The position numbers were made by a program, and so were the translations under genes. DNA of 64,000 nucleotides from Anaerolinea sp. (GTDB lineage Bacteria; Chloroflexota; Anaerolineae; Anaerolineales; Anaerolineaceae): contig PNON01000004.1 of NCBI GenBank assembly GCA_013824865.1, positions 1 to 64,000 of the forward strand, read 5' to 3'. This document shows, piece by piece, positions 24,642 through 33,304 of this stretch; within the stretch, counting starts at the first letter, position 1, and each line of letters begins with the position of its first letter. The notes beneath the pieces were generated by a model. The model searched no databases and was not told the origin of the DNA. It saw only the letters and a program-made list of their open reading frames with translations.

Positions 24642-24665
24642 AACCGGGCTCAAATGGGCCCGGTT
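24642..24665 (-). terminator. Intrinsic terminator of the esterase-like gene
   Basis: On the minus strand AACCGGGC, an 8-base loop and GCCCGGTT run into TTTTTTGTTT. It lies 15 bases after the stop of the gene at 24680-25717. Confidence 0.8.
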
Positions 24666-24679
24666 GTGATTAACGAGAT

Positions 24680-25717
24680 TTATTCTGTTGCTGCCAGCGG
24701 GTGGGCGATGAAGAATTCCCACAATTCATTAGTTGCTGAGATGTCCATCTGAGCTTTTTTTGCAGAGCTTTTTTCCACCGAGCCAGGCCAGCTGTGGTTG
24801 CCATTTTGGATGGCAATGAAGCGGACAGCGGTTCCATTCTGGCAGGTGTATGTTACCTTGACGATGTTCTCGTTCTTCTTCGTCTTTACCTCTGGTTTCG
24901 GATTACAGGCATCCTGCTCGATCCAATACCTCAATGCATCAAAACCTGGCAGGAAGCCCGCCTTCCCTTTGTTGAGAGCTTTGCTGGATTCGTACGGTAC
25001 GGTTGCGTCCTGCCGTCCGTGGATGACCATGGCTGAGACAGGCGCCAGCGCGGATTCCAGCCTGACGATGTCGTTTGCAGCTTTCTGATAGCCCACGGTA
25101 GCCCCAACACCTCCCACAGCAGCGAGTTTATCCGGTAACGTGGCGCCCAGTTTGTAGGCCATCATGCCACCATCAAAATAGCCAGCCACAAAAACATACC
25201 GCGGATTGATATTGTGATCTTTTAGCAACTGGTCAATGAGAGCTGAGATGAAGGTCACATCATCCGCACCACTGCCCTGAATGAACCCCGGATTCCATAT
25301 GCGTTTCGCCCCGTAGGCATCCGGGTAGACAACGATGAATCCTTTAGCATCTGCCAGTGCGTTAAATTTGGTCAACATGGCAAAATCTGCTGTGGTCATT
25401 CCAACGCCATGCAATAAAATAACTGCCGGAACGGGAGTGCTGCCATCATAGGTAGGCGGAATGTGCAGGGAATAGCTGCGGGTTTTGGCGTCCTCCAGCG
25501 TTTCCTCTATCACCTCGAGGGTCAGCACATAATCACCGGGAGGGGTGACCACCGCTTTCTTTTTGAACAGACCATCCGGTAGCAGCGAAAACCCTTTGGA
25601 TTCCTTTTCAGCTTTATCCAGGCTAGAAACATTCACAGGCACCGCCCGGGTGCAGCCGGAGATGGCCAGGGTGACCAGGATGAACTCAATGAACCATTTT
25701 TTTAATTTTTCGAACAT
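24680..25717 (-). CDS. Lipoprotein of the LpqC/PHB-depolymerase-like esterase family, nucleophile replaced
   Basis: 345 residues. The signal peptide ends in AISGC, so the protein is lipid-anchored and extracytoplasmic. The alpha/beta-hydrolase fold is clear: PAVILLHGVGMTT (oxyanion region, about 130), GFIVVYPDAYG, SGADDVTFISALID, HGRQDATVPY (acid, about 265) and NGNHSWPG (His, about 320). The nucleophile elbow, GxSxGG in this family, reads VAGYFDGGMMAY (about 205): Phe in place of Ser, by a TTT codon one base from TCT. The protein may be a non-catalytic binding member, or this position may be a mutation or read error. The ATG at 25717 follows GGAGG. Confidence 0.75.
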   Translation of the reverse strand: MFEKLKKWFIEFILVTLAISGCTRAVPVNVSSLDKAEKESKGFSLLPDGLFKKKAVVTPPGDYVLTLEVIEETLEDAKTRSYSLHIPPTYDGSTPVPAVILLHGVGMTTADFAMLTKFNALADAKGFIVVYPDAYGAKRIWNPGFIQGSGADDVTFISALIDQLLKDHNINPRYVFVAGYFDGGMMAYKLGATLPDKLAAVGGVGATVGYQKAANDIVRLESALAPVSAMVIHGRQDATVPYESSKALNKGKAGFLPGFDALRYWIEQDACNPKPEVKTKKNENIVKVTYTCQNGTAVRFIAIQNGNHSWPGSVEKSSAKKAQMDISATNELWEFFIAHPLAATE

Positions 25718-25854
25718 AGTAACCTCCAAATCTGGGTGGATAACCACCAGTAATGTCGGTTTAATTTGTGCAAGTTTATTGCCAAAGCGAATAATTCGGC
25801 AATTAATTGACAATTTCTATCATCCTGTGTAAGATGCCCAAAGAGGAAAATATC

Positions 25855-26325
25855 ATGCCTGAAATCCATTTGCTTGATTCGGAAAATACAATCTGTGAAG
25901 AAATCCGGCACTCGTGCCTGATCCGCGCCAACCGTCAAGCTTGCTTTCGTACTTTGACCACAGCAGAGGGATGGAATGCCTGGTTCACTACCAGCATGTT
26001 CCTGGACCTCAAGCCCGGAGGTGTGATCATCTTTGAATGGAAGGATTGGGGGGCAAACAACTTCTCCGGCGGCGATCACGGCGCCATCCTGGAAGTCAAA
26101 GAGGGTCAGCAGTTATCCTTTACCTGGCACCCAGACAGGCCAGATTATGCCACGCGCGTGGATATCACCTTGGAAGATGCACCAGATGGCTGCCTGGTAC
26201 ATGTCAGCGAGTTTGGTTTCAGCGATGATGATGAGGGGCTGCATAGCATGCTCCAAAGCGCGGCTGGCTGGGGCGAAGCCTTGACGCTACTAAAAATGTA
26301 CCTGGAGCACGGCTTGAAATATTGA
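25855..26325 (+). CDS. SRPBCC/AHSA1-family (START-like) protein
   Basis: 156 residues. The pattern IRHSCLIRANRQACFRTLTTAEGWNAWF, LKPGGVIIFEWKDWG, GAILEVKEGQQLSFTWHPD and the long C-terminal helix WGEALTLLKMYLEHGL is that of AHSA1-like proteins with the Bet v 1 helix-grip fold, which bind hydrophobic ligands or chaperone partners. The ligand is unknown. The start at 25855 follows AGAGGA with a 7-base gap; the frame upstream to 25807 has no support. Confidence 0.78.
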   Translation: MPEIHLLDSENTICEEIRHSCLIRANRQACFRTLTTAEGWNAWFTTSMFLDLKPGGVIIFEWKDWGANNFSGGDHGAILEVKEGQQLSFTWHPDRPDYATRVDITLEDAPDGCLVHVSEFGFSDDDEGLHSMLQSAAGWGEALTLLKMYLEHGLKY

Positions 26326-26345
26326 TTTATTAAATGGGTATGTTT

Positions 26346-27374
26346 TTATTGAACTGTATTCGGGGCAATGGCACCTGAAGTGAGCAGCGCGATGATCTCA
26401 TTCACCAGCCGGAGCTTGCCATCTCCCAATACGGATGCGTCTATATCGCCTAATTTAATACCCACTGGCAAATCCCTGCCCGGAGTATCACCCATGACTT
26501 CGCTCCACACATCTTCCAGCGGGCTGCTGTAATCCAGGTTTATTGAAGCGATCCATGCCGGACGCAGTTCGTCTGAAGGCAGCTGACCGCCAATCAGCTT
26601 TAGACCTTTTTGCGCCAGGTATGCCAGCATTTCCGGGTTGGCCACCCCGGGATATACATAAGCTGTCTTAACCCCGGATGCTATGAAAGCATCCGCCCAG
26701 GGCTGCCATTCAGCCTGAGTAGGCGCGGGGTTCATTTCCATCGCAATGGGGTAATCAGTAAATGGCGTAAAATACGGGTTGCATAATCCGCAAAAGAACA
26801 TGGCGCCATTGCGGAAGGCGTCGCCAGCCAATAAGCCATCGTTGCTGCCAGTCTGGGTAAGCGCTCCCACCCGCCACTCGTAGGTGGTGATGGCGGCGAT
26901 ATATCCGGCTACGAATCCAGGCCACTCGGGGTGCGCGCCATCCGCGCCAATGGTGAATAGATTGGCTGATGGTGTGATTCCCGGGATGGCGATGGTGATG
27001 AATCGGATACCGGGGTAGCGGCTAGCCACGTCGGTCACTCCCGGGTCAGGCGGCAGCACAATGGCCAGCTTCACATCCGGGGTCAGCATCTCAGCTGTTA
27101 ACTGAGGAACCAATTCCACAGTCAAGCCCGTTGCGCCACCCAACCCTAACGCCTGCGCCATCACCTGCTGAACATCCACTTCTGGCAGTTGGCCACCATT
27201 GGCAACCAGCACCCGCGTGGCTGCAGGCAGCGGGGTGAGTGTGGGTGCTTCCGTGGGCGGCAGGGTCGGTAACTCTAGCGGAGCTGCTGTAGGAATTGGA
27301 GCCCCTCCGCTACAACTGGCGAGGAGCAGCGTGCTAATTATCAAGATGAAGTAAAAAGGTTGTTTGAGTAACAT
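26346..27374 (-). CDS. Bmp/PBP1-like substrate-binding lipoprotein
   Basis: 342 residues. The lipobox LLASC (cysteine about 21) is followed by a Pro/Thr-rich linker and a two-lobed periplasmic-binding fold: KLAIVLPPDPGVTDVASRYP, FITIAIPGITPSANLFTIG, GFVAGYIAAITTYEWRVGAL and TAYVYPGVANPEMLAYL. The lobe order matches Bmp/Med-type nucleoside-binding lipoproteins, though similarity is remote and no transport genes adjoin. It could be a sensor or scavenging receptor. The ATG at 27374 lies 5 bases after TAATAT, suggesting a leaderless mRNA divergent from the HAD gene. Confidence 0.65.
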   Translation of the reverse strand: MLLKQPFYFILIISTLLLASCSGGAPIPTAAPLELPTLPPTEAPTLTPLPAATRVLVANGGQLPEVDVQQVMAQALGLGGATGLTVELVPQLTAEMLTPDVKLAIVLPPDPGVTDVASRYPGIRFITIAIPGITPSANLFTIGADGAHPEWPGFVAGYIAAITTYEWRVGALTQTGSNDGLLAGDAFRNGAMFFCGLCNPYFTPFTDYPIAMEMNPAPTQAEWQPWADAFIASGVKTAYVYPGVANPEMLAYLAQKGLKLIGGQLPSDELRPAWIASINLDYSSPLEDVWSEVMGDTPGRDLPVGIKLGDIDASVLGDGKLRLVNEIIALLTSGAIAPNTVQ

Positions 27375-27379
27375 AGCAG

Positions 27380-27399
27380 ATATTATCCCGTATTATAAT
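27380..27399. promoter_or_regulatory. Divergent overlapping -10 boxes, both leaderless
   Basis: The plus strand has TATAAT at 27394-27399, 6 bases before the ATG at 27406. The minus strand has TAATAT at 27385-27380, 5 bases before the ATG at 27374. The two start codons are only 31 bases apart, so two polymerases could not bind at once and the genes may exclude each other. Confidence 0.5.
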
Positions 27400-27405
27400 C
27401 TGGTT

Positions 27406-27876
27406 ATGATTAGGATAGACATCCCCGGTGGAAAGTCCTTCAAACTGCGGCACCTGGTATCCGACGTTAACGGTACACTGGCCCTGGATGGCAACCTGCT
27501 GCCAGGCGTGGAGGAAGCCGTTTCTGCCCTGCGCAGAGATTTGCATATTACCCTGTTGACTGCAGACACTTTTGACAAGGGTCGTGATCTGGCTGCCAGC
27601 TTGAGGGTGGAGTTACACATCCTAAATCCAGGTGGTGAGCGGGAACAGAAGGCAGCGTTTGTGCGCCAGTCGGGCGCAGATTCGGTTGTCGCCATCGGCC
27701 AAGGGGCTAATGATGAGCTAATGCTTAAAGATTCTGCGCTCGGTATCTGTGTCCTTTCACAGGAGGGCAACGCCCTGCCAACACTTATTGCAGCGGATGT
27801 GCTGGCCCCAGATGGCGTTGCCGCTCTGCAGTTGCTGCTACATCCGGCGCGCATCATCGCCACTCTTCGCAAGTAA
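27406..27876 (+). CDS. HAD-like hydrolase of the soluble P-type ATPase group (COG4087)
   Basis: 156 residues. Motif I reads VSDVNGTLALDG (about residues 18-29), with the nucleophile Asp kept and the second Asp replaced by Asn. Motif II is TLLTADT, and motif IV is IGQGANDELMLKDS. The short linker without a cap domain and the NGTL form match small stand-alone HAD proteins annotated as soluble P-type ATPases. A phosphatase activity is likely but not proved, since the usual acid/base Asp is missing. The ATG lies 6 bases after TATAAT; an upstream in-frame ATG at 27364 would be outside the transcript. Confidence 0.75.
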   Translation: MIRIDIPGGKSFKLRHLVSDVNGTLALDGNLLPGVEEAVSALRRDLHITLLTADTFDKGRDLAASLRVELHILNPGGEREQKAAFVRQSGADSVVAIGQGANDELMLKDSALGICVLSQEGNALPTLIAADVLAPDGVAALQLLLHPARIIATLRK

Positions 27877-28066
27877 TCATCCATATTTATTGCAGGGTGT
27901 CACAGGCAATGTTTTCGACGACAGGTCTTCTAATGCCATAGCACCTTCCCTAAACACCAGCACCCAAGCCATTATCAGATACTTCCGGTAATAATGGTAG
28001 AATTAGGGCCAGCGGATGCGCTGTTCCACATCCGGGCTTTACAATCCACCACAGGAGTGCTTTTTT

Positions 28067-29527
28067 ATGACTGTTCATTTTGGGACAGACGGTTGGCGAG
28101 CCGTTATTTCAGAAACATTTACCTTCTCAAATTTACGCGAGGTGTCGCAAGCCATAGCTGACGCCATTTCTTCAGGTCACTGGAGCAACGGCTACCCGTT
28201 GGACCATGAAGTTGAATCCAACCGCATGGTGGTGGGTTTTGATACGCGCTTCCTTTCCGATCGGTACGCGCAGGAAGTAGCCCGTGTACTCGCAGCCAAC
28301 GGTTTCAAAGTCTTCTTGGCACAATCTGACGCGCCCACCCCAGCGATCTCATTTGCCGTGCGCAAGTTGAATGCCATCGGCGGAGTCATGATCACCGCCA
28401 GCCACAACGCGCCGCGTTACAACGGTGTCAAACTCAAAGCCGCCTATGGCGGTTCCGCGCTGCCTGAACAATGCCGCCGCGTGGAAGTCTTCCTCTCGGA
28501 TAACGAGGCGCAGGCCCGCGGACCCAACCTGATGGATTACGATCAGGCGCGTAAAAGCGGATTGATCGAACGTTTTAACCCGATCCTGGAATACAGTCAG
28601 CACCTGCGTGGCCTGATCAATTTTGATTTGATCGCTGACAACCCGCAGCGCTTTGTCGTGGACTCCATGTACGGATCAGGCCGCGGGGTGATCAAGGGCT
28701 TGCTGCAGGGCAGTGGCTGTGAGATTCACGAAATCCGCGGCGAGCTGAATCCGGGTTTTGGCGGCGTACACCCAGAACCGATTGGACGTTACCTGGGAGC
28801 GCTGGCAGGAGCTGTCTCCAATGGCATGGGCGATTTTGGCCTGGCAACAGATGGCGATGCCGACCGCATCGGCGCGATGGACGGACGGGGTAATTTCGTG
28901 GACCCGCACAAGATCATGGCGCTGGCATTAAAGTATCTTGTGGAGAAACGCAGTTTGAGGGGTTCCGTAGTGCGAACAGTCTCGACCACCCGTATGATTG
29001 ACCGGCTGGCTGCCCGCTACGGGTTGGTATGTCATGAGACCCCGGTGGGTTTCAATCATATCGCTGATCGTATGCTCAATGAAGAGGTGTTAATTGGTGG
29101 TGAGGAATCCGGCGGCATCTCTTTTTTGGGTCACATTCCTGAAGGCGACGGGGTGCTCATTGGCTTACTGCTGGTGGAGCTGATTGCCGAGTCGAAAACT
29201 TCCCTGTATGAGCTGGTGGAAGGTTTGCAAAAAGAGGTGGGACCAGCCTTCTATGAACGCACCGACCTGCGCCTCAAACACCCCGTCAGCAAGGAAGTGA
29301 TGACCCGGCGTTTGACAGAAGAAGCACCAGAAAAACTGGGCGGGCAGAGTCTGAGTCAGATCACCACCCTGGACGGCGTCAAATATATTTTTGCCGATGA
29401 TTCATGGCTGCTGGTGCGCCCATCCGGCACCGAATCGGTGCTGCGGGTCTATGCAGAAGGCCGGTCAGAGCAGATGGTGAAAGAATTGCTCGGTTTCGGT
29501 GAGAGGTTCGCCGGTACGATCGTGTAA
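28067..29527 (+). CDS. Phosphoglucomutase/phosphomannomutase
   Basis: 486 residues of the alpha-D-phosphohexomutase superfamily. All four signatures are present: the phosphoserine loop MITASHNAPRYNG (about 108-120), the metal loop ATDGDADRIGAMDG (about 262), the sugar loop GGEESGGI (about 345) and the phosphate site VRPSGTESVLRVYAEG (about 452). It interconverts hexose 1- and 6-phosphates for glycogen and cell-surface sugars, consistent with glgC elsewhere in this window. AGGAG lies 10 bases upstream of the ATG at 28067, which starts the family-typical FGTDGWRA. A 46-residue membrane protein gene follows. Confidence 0.9.
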   Translation: MTVHFGTDGWRAVISETFTFSNLREVSQAIADAISSGHWSNGYPLDHEVESNRMVVGFDTRFLSDRYAQEVARVLAANGFKVFLAQSDAPTPAISFAVRKLNAIGGVMITASHNAPRYNGVKLKAAYGGSALPEQCRRVEVFLSDNEAQARGPNLMDYDQARKSGLIERFNPILEYSQHLRGLINFDLIADNPQRFVVDSMYGSGRGVIKGLLQGSGCEIHEIRGELNPGFGGVHPEPIGRYLGALAGAVSNGMGDFGLATDGDADRIGAMDGRGNFVDPHKIMALALKYLVEKRSLRGSVVRTVSTTRMIDRLAARYGLVCHETPVGFNHIADRMLNEEVLIGGEESGGISFLGHIPEGDGVLIGLLLVELIAESKTSLYELVEGLQKEVGPAFYERTDLRLKHPVSKEVMTRRLTEEAPEKLGGQSLSQITTLDGVKYIFADDSWLLVRPSGTESVLRVYAEGRSEQMVKELLGFGERFAGTIV

Positions 29528-29536
29528 CAGGTTAAT

Positions 29537-29677
29537 ATGTCGAAAACTAATCAAACTAACAAGAAAAACGGACTCAACCGCGATCAGCGCCGGCAAAACG
29601 CGCAAAAGGTGATCTTCTCGATTATAGCCATCCTGATAATCATCTCCTGGATCATGTCGCTGGTGATCAACCTGTAG
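29537..29677 (+). CDS. 46-residue single-helix membrane protein
   Basis: The short ORF begins 9 bases after the phosphohexomutase stop. It has a very basic, Asn/Gln-rich N-terminus (MSKTNQTNKKNGLNRDQRRQ) and one C-terminal membrane helix (VIFSIIAILIIISWIMSLVI), the layout of a tail-anchored protein with its basic part in the cytoplasm. An AGG-containing ribosome site lies just upstream. Function unknown; the tight spacing implies co-transcription with the mutase. Confidence 0.6.
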   Translation: MSKTNQTNKKNGLNRDQRRQNAQKVIFSIIAILIIISWIMSLVINL

Positions 29678-29726
29678 TTTCCACAATCACCTTGGCTGGG
29701 ATTTGGCTGTTATACCCCGAGCAGGT

Positions 29727-30593
29727 TTATTGCAGCCATTCTTTTTGCCAACCAACTGGTCCTACCCGGGCTTCTCCCCCCAGTTCCACATACGCGCTTT
29801 CAGTATTCCACCGGTGGGCATTCTCATTTTCCGCCGGGAAGCGGTAATTAATGCCGCTGCAGCGTTCGACTGTTTCAAGCATCGAACAGCCAGCGAAAAT
29901 GGACGCCTGCGCCTGGTCTGCCAGCGCCTGCAGGTACACCCGGTCATTCTCCAACCTCTGGCGTACGTCCTCTTCAGTTTTAGCAGGCGAACCATGGCCG
30001 GGTACCAGGGAATTGATCTTCAAGCCTTGCAGGCATTGATTGCTGCGCAGGTAATCTGTAAGACTGCTGCTGACGAAGGGGATCTCCACATCGCTCAAGA
30101 TATCGCCCGCCCACAATGTGCCAGTTGTCTCTTCAAAGATGGATAAATGGTCCGCGGTATGCCCTGGAGTGTACACAGGGCGCAGGCGTAAACCACCGAG
30201 GTTGATGGGGGTATCGATATCAACTGGCAGAATCTCCTGGTGGAGGTTGAGTGCTGATATAACTTCCTTCGCTTCGGTGGCCCAGCTGTCAATGGCTGCG
30301 CGGTTTGCTGTAAGGTGGCGGGTGAACTCTTCACCAAAGCGCGTATGAGCTAACAGACGTACTTTCCCCCAATCCAGACCAGCTCCCAGCTGGTGATCCC
30401 AGTGAAAATGAGTGAGAATCACCACGCACACCTGTGCTTCCTCCTCCGCCAGGAACTGGCAGATGGCTGCCAGTTCGTTTACGGTCATGCCGGGGTCGAT
30501 AAGCGCAGCCTGTCCACGGGAGAGGAATACGCCGGCATTGTAACGGAAATACTTGCCTGGCTGATACCAGCAGCACTCATTCACTCGTAGCAT
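29727..30593 (-). CDS. Metallo-beta-lactamase-fold hydrolase
   Basis: 288 residues. The metal-binding signature is VILTHFHWDHQLGAG (HxHxDH, about 60-72), then TPGHTADHLSIFE (about 140), WAGDILSD (about 162) and the distal LVPGHGSP (about 198). This is a glyoxalase II-like or RNase Z-like soluble hydrolase; the substrate is unknown. Its ATG is 1 base after the rdgB stop (TAATATG), so it is translationally coupled to the nucleotide-sanitising enzyme upstream. GGAAGG, inside the end of rdgB, serves as ribosome site. Confidence 0.85.
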   Translation of the reverse strand: MLRVNECCWYQPGKYFRYNAGVFLSRGQAALIDPGMTVNELAAICQFLAEEEAQVCVVILTHFHWDHQLGAGLDWGKVRLLAHTRFGEEFTRHLTANRAAIDSWATEAKEVISALNLHQEILPVDIDTPINLGGLRLRPVYTPGHTADHLSIFEETTGTLWAGDILSDVEIPFVSSSLTDYLRSNQCLQGLKINSLVPGHGSPAKTEEDVRQRLENDRVYLQALADQAQASIFAGCSMLETVERCSGINYRFPAENENAHRWNTESAYVELGGEARVGPVGWQKEWLQ

Positions 30594-30594
30594 A

Positions 30595-31203
30595 TTACCT
30601 TCCTTGCCAATTATCCACCAGCCGGAGCAAGGTGGGTATGGACAGCACCATGGCCCGCGCACGGTGGCTGACGCGGTTCTTCTCTTCATCCGAAAGCTCT
30701 GCCATGGTATGATCCTGTCCTGCCATCAGGAAGATTGGGTCGTAGCCGAAACCATTGCTGCCGCGTTCGGCGGGAATCACCTCTCCATCACAGCGGCCTG
30801 TGAAGAACCAGTGCCGTCCATTGGGCAAGCACACGCAGATGGTACAGGTGAAAAAAGCCAGCCAGGGGTGCGGCTTATCCACCAGGCAGGAGAGCAGGTA
30901 CGCCCGTCGGTCTGCGTCAGTGGGATTGGCGATGGGGGCAAAGCGGTTGGAATACAGCCCCGGGGCGCCGTCCAGCGCGGCCACCTCCAGCCCGCTGTCA
31001 TCCCCCAGCGCGGGCAGTCCGCTGCGCCAGGCGTATGCGGAAGCCTTCAGGTAGGCGTTCTCATGGTAGCTGGCACCGGTCTCGGCAACCGCCAGGTCAA
31101 TACCGAGTTCTTGCGCAGTACATACTGTCAGCGGCAGCTCCCCCAGCAAAGTCTGCATCTCGATCACTTTTCCCTTGTTTTCAGTAGCCAGGCATATTTT
31201 CAT
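30595..31203 (-). CDS. rdgB: RdgB/HAM1 non-canonical purine NTP pyrophosphatase
   Basis: 202 residues, the usual length. Family motifs are LATENKGKVIEMQTLL (about 4-19), LGDDSGLEVAALDGAPG (about 68), NGFGYDPIFL (about 148) and VSHRARAM (about 180). It hydrolyses dITP, XTP and similar nucleotides to monophosphates, keeping them out of DNA. The ATG at 31203 lies 6 bases after TTTAAT on the minus strand, so the transcript is probably leaderless; the open frame further upstream is not translated in this view. It forms a two-gene operon with the MBL hydrolase. Confidence 0.92.
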   Translation of the reverse strand: MKICLATENKGKVIEMQTLLGELPLTVCTAQELGIDLAVAETGASYHENAYLKASAYAWRSGLPALGDDSGLEVAALDGAPGLYSNRFAPIANPTDADRRAYLLSCLVDKPHPWLAFFTCTICVCLPNGRHWFFTGRCDGEVIPAERGSNGFGYDPIFLMAGQDHTMAELSDEEKNRVSHRARAMVLSIPTLLRLVDNWQGR

Positions 31204-31332
31204 TAGGGAATTAAAGCATGAAAGAGGGAGAAATGGCAAGGGATAGAATAGCTTTGGATCAGGAAGGCAGGGATTGAGTTTGTCATTATATTTCTCATTT
31301 ATTATCTTTTTTATCATAATATTGATAATTAA

Positions 31333-31361
31333 TTGACTTGCAAGAATAAATGTGCTATCAT
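31333..31361 (+). promoter_or_regulatory. Promoter upstream of yceD
   Basis: TTGACT at 31333-31338, a 17-base spacer and TATCAT at 31356-31361. Transcription would start near 31368, about 30 bases before the GTG at 31398. Confidence 0.6.
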
Positions 31362-31397
31362 ATTTACAGTACTTATTCCTTTATTACTGTAGATCCT

Positions 31398-31880
31398 GTG
31401 AACCAAACTCGTCACCTGCTACGGCTCAATGTCGGATTTATCATCAGCCAACCCTTCGGCTATAATCGCGACTTCAATTTCGATATACCCGGACTTCGCC
31501 TGCTGCCTGATCTTGATCTGAAGGATTTCAATGGCGTTGCTCGCATTGGGCGCACCCAGCAGGGGTTGATACTACAATCAAAATTCCAGTGTTTCATTCA
31601 AACTGAATGTGTGCGTTGTCTTACAGAAACCTCCGTCCCGCTGCAGACGGAATTCGACGAGTTATACGCTTTTTCCATCCGCAGCGTGTCTGAATCTGGT
31701 TTGATCTTACCGGAGGATGGGCATATCGACCTGGAACCCCTCCTCCGCGAATATTTAACCCTTGAAGTTCCCATTCAGCCCCTGTGCAAGCCGGATTGTA
31801 AAGGCCTGTGCGTGGAGTGTGGTGAGAATCTCAATGAAATGATGTGCGAACATCATCATACCTGTCAGCCGGATATTTAG
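31398..31880 (+). CDS. YceD/DUF177 family protein
   Basis: 160 residues. The N-terminal half is beta-rich (LNVGFIISQPFGYNRDFNFD). The middle has QCFIQTECVRCLTETSVPLQ with a CxxC, then a Leu-rich helix (LEPLLREYLTLEVPIQPLC), and the end has a CKPDCKGLCVECGENLN cysteine cluster likely to bind zinc. YceD proteins act in rRNA processing or ribosome assembly and are usually followed by rpmF; here no L32 gene follows and the primary sigma factor gene is next. The GTG at 31398 is chosen to match the family N-terminus; the frame extends upstream through the promoter, so longer starts are unlikely. Confidence 0.78.
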   Translation: MNQTRHLLRLNVGFIISQPFGYNRDFNFDIPGLRLLPDLDLKDFNGVARIGRTQQGLILQSKFQCFIQTECVRCLTETSVPLQTEFDELYAFSIRSVSESGLILPEDGHIDLEPLLREYLTLEVPIQPLCKPDCKGLCVECGENLNEMMCEHHHTCQPDI

Positions 31881-31978
31881 CACCGACCGCATATCCGGTC
31901 ATCCGGCCTGAACCTTAAGCTGCCAGGCGGGCAAACAGGTGAAGGTCATTACGAACAACCAGTTGGAGGAGGGTGCAA

Positions 31979-33151
31979 GTGGCAATTACAGGCAGGCACA
32001 GGCAGAACACCGAGATCCTGAGCATGTTGCTGGAAAAGGCGGATGTGCAGGGGTATCTCACTACTGAAGACTTGATGGAGTTTTACCCGGAGGGGGATGA
32101 AGACAACGAGCATCTCACTGCGTTGATGGTCGCTTTGCGCCGGCGCGGAGTGGAGGTGCTGGACCATGAAACTGACACTCGTTTTATAGAAGAAGACGAG
32201 CAACTTCCCCCCAGCGATTTTGACACCTTTTCAGACCTGGAACGGATTTCCATCGATGACTCTGTGGGGCTGTACCTGAAGGAAATGTCCCGGGTGCCTC
32301 TGTTGAAGGTGGAAGAGGAGCTGAACCTGGCACGGCGCATCGAGGTTGGGCGGGCTTCAAAAAACGAATTGGCCTGCGGACGGGTGAGCCCCAAACGTCG
32401 TGAAGATTTGGAACGGCTCATCCAGGACGGTGTACTGGCGCGCGAACACCTGATCAAAGCCAACACCCGCCTGGTTGTCAGCGTCGCCAAGAAATACATC
32501 GGCCGCGGCGTACCTTTTCTAGACCTCATCCAGGAGGGTAACCTGGGCCTGATGAAAGCCGTGGAAAAATACGATTACCACCGCGGTTTCCGCTTCTCCA
32601 CCTACGCCACCTGGTGGATCCGCCAGACTATCACCCGTTCCATCGCGGATCAGGGTCGCACCATCCGCGTGCCTGTGCATATGATCGACCGCATCCGCCA
32701 GCTATATAAAACCACCCACGAGTTGGAGCAGCGCCTCGGGCGCATCCCCACCGCGGACGAACTTGCTGGCGAACTGGGTCTGACCGAACGCAAGGTGCAG
32801 TGGATGCTGCGCGTTTCGTGGCTTCCGCTCTCGCTCGAAAGCCCGGTGGGCGATGAAGAAGATTCCGAGCTGGGCATGTTCGTGGAAGACGAAGTCACCC
32901 CCACCCCCATCCAGAGCGCCTACCGTAATATGTTGCAAGAAAAGGTGGATGAGGTGCTGGGGACGCTGTCCCCGCGCGAAGCGCGCATCCTGCGCCTCCG
33001 CTTCGGGCTGGATAACGGCCGTGTCTACACCCTGGAAGAAGTGGGGCAGAAGTTCGGCCTCACCCGCGAGCGTATCCGCCAAATCGAAGGCAAGGCGCTG
33101 AGAAGGCTGCGTCATCCACGCAGGGCAAGGCAGTTGAAGGATTATTTATAA
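31979..33151 (+). CDS. rpoD: Primary RNA polymerase sigma factor (RpoD/SigA)
   Basis: 390 residues. Region 1.1 (EKADVQGYLTTEDLMEFYPE), region 1.2 (DDSVGLYLKEMSRVPLL), region 2 (RLVVSVAKKYIGRGVPFLDL and FRFSTYATWWIRQTITRSI), region 3 (ELEQRLGRIPTADELAGELG) and region 4 (LSPREARILRLRFGL, GLTRERIRQIEGKALRRLRHP) are all present. The -10-reading FSTYATWWIRQ segment is the primary-sigma form. This fits the TTGACA/TATAAT-type promoters seen throughout the window. The GTG at 31979 is preferred to the one at 31973 because GGAGG lies 8 bases upstream and the earlier codon overlaps that site. Confidence 0.93.
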   Translation: MAITGRHRQNTEILSMLLEKADVQGYLTTEDLMEFYPEGDEDNEHLTALMVALRRRGVEVLDHETDTRFIEEDEQLPPSDFDTFSDLERISIDDSVGLYLKEMSRVPLLKVEEELNLARRIEVGRASKNELACGRVSPKRREDLERLIQDGVLAREHLIKANTRLVVSVAKKYIGRGVPFLDLIQEGNLGLMKAVEKYDYHRGFRFSTYATWWIRQTITRSIADQGRTIRVPVHMIDRIRQLYKTTHELEQRLGRIPTADELAGELGLTERKVQWMLRVSWLPLSLESPVGDEEDSELGMFVEDEVTPTPIQSAYRNMLQEKVDEVLGTLSPREARILRLRFGLDNGRVYTLEEVGQKFGLTRERIRQIEGKALRRLRHPRRARQLKDYL

Positions 33152-33304
33152 GGAATAATTTCAGCGATTAGGGGTGATCCTAATTACTTAACTATGACGT
33201 AATAAACCGTGGTTCCTTTCTTACCACATTAATCATCCCTGCAACTTTCCTCAACCCCTTGCGTATATCTTGGTAGAAACCAATCAAGCAAAAAAGAGGA
33301 AAGA

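Noticed and set aside
31398-33151. yceD-rpmF operon
   Set aside because: YceD is usually followed by ribosomal protein L32, but no rpmF-like frame with its CxxC pattern lies between 31880 and 31979.
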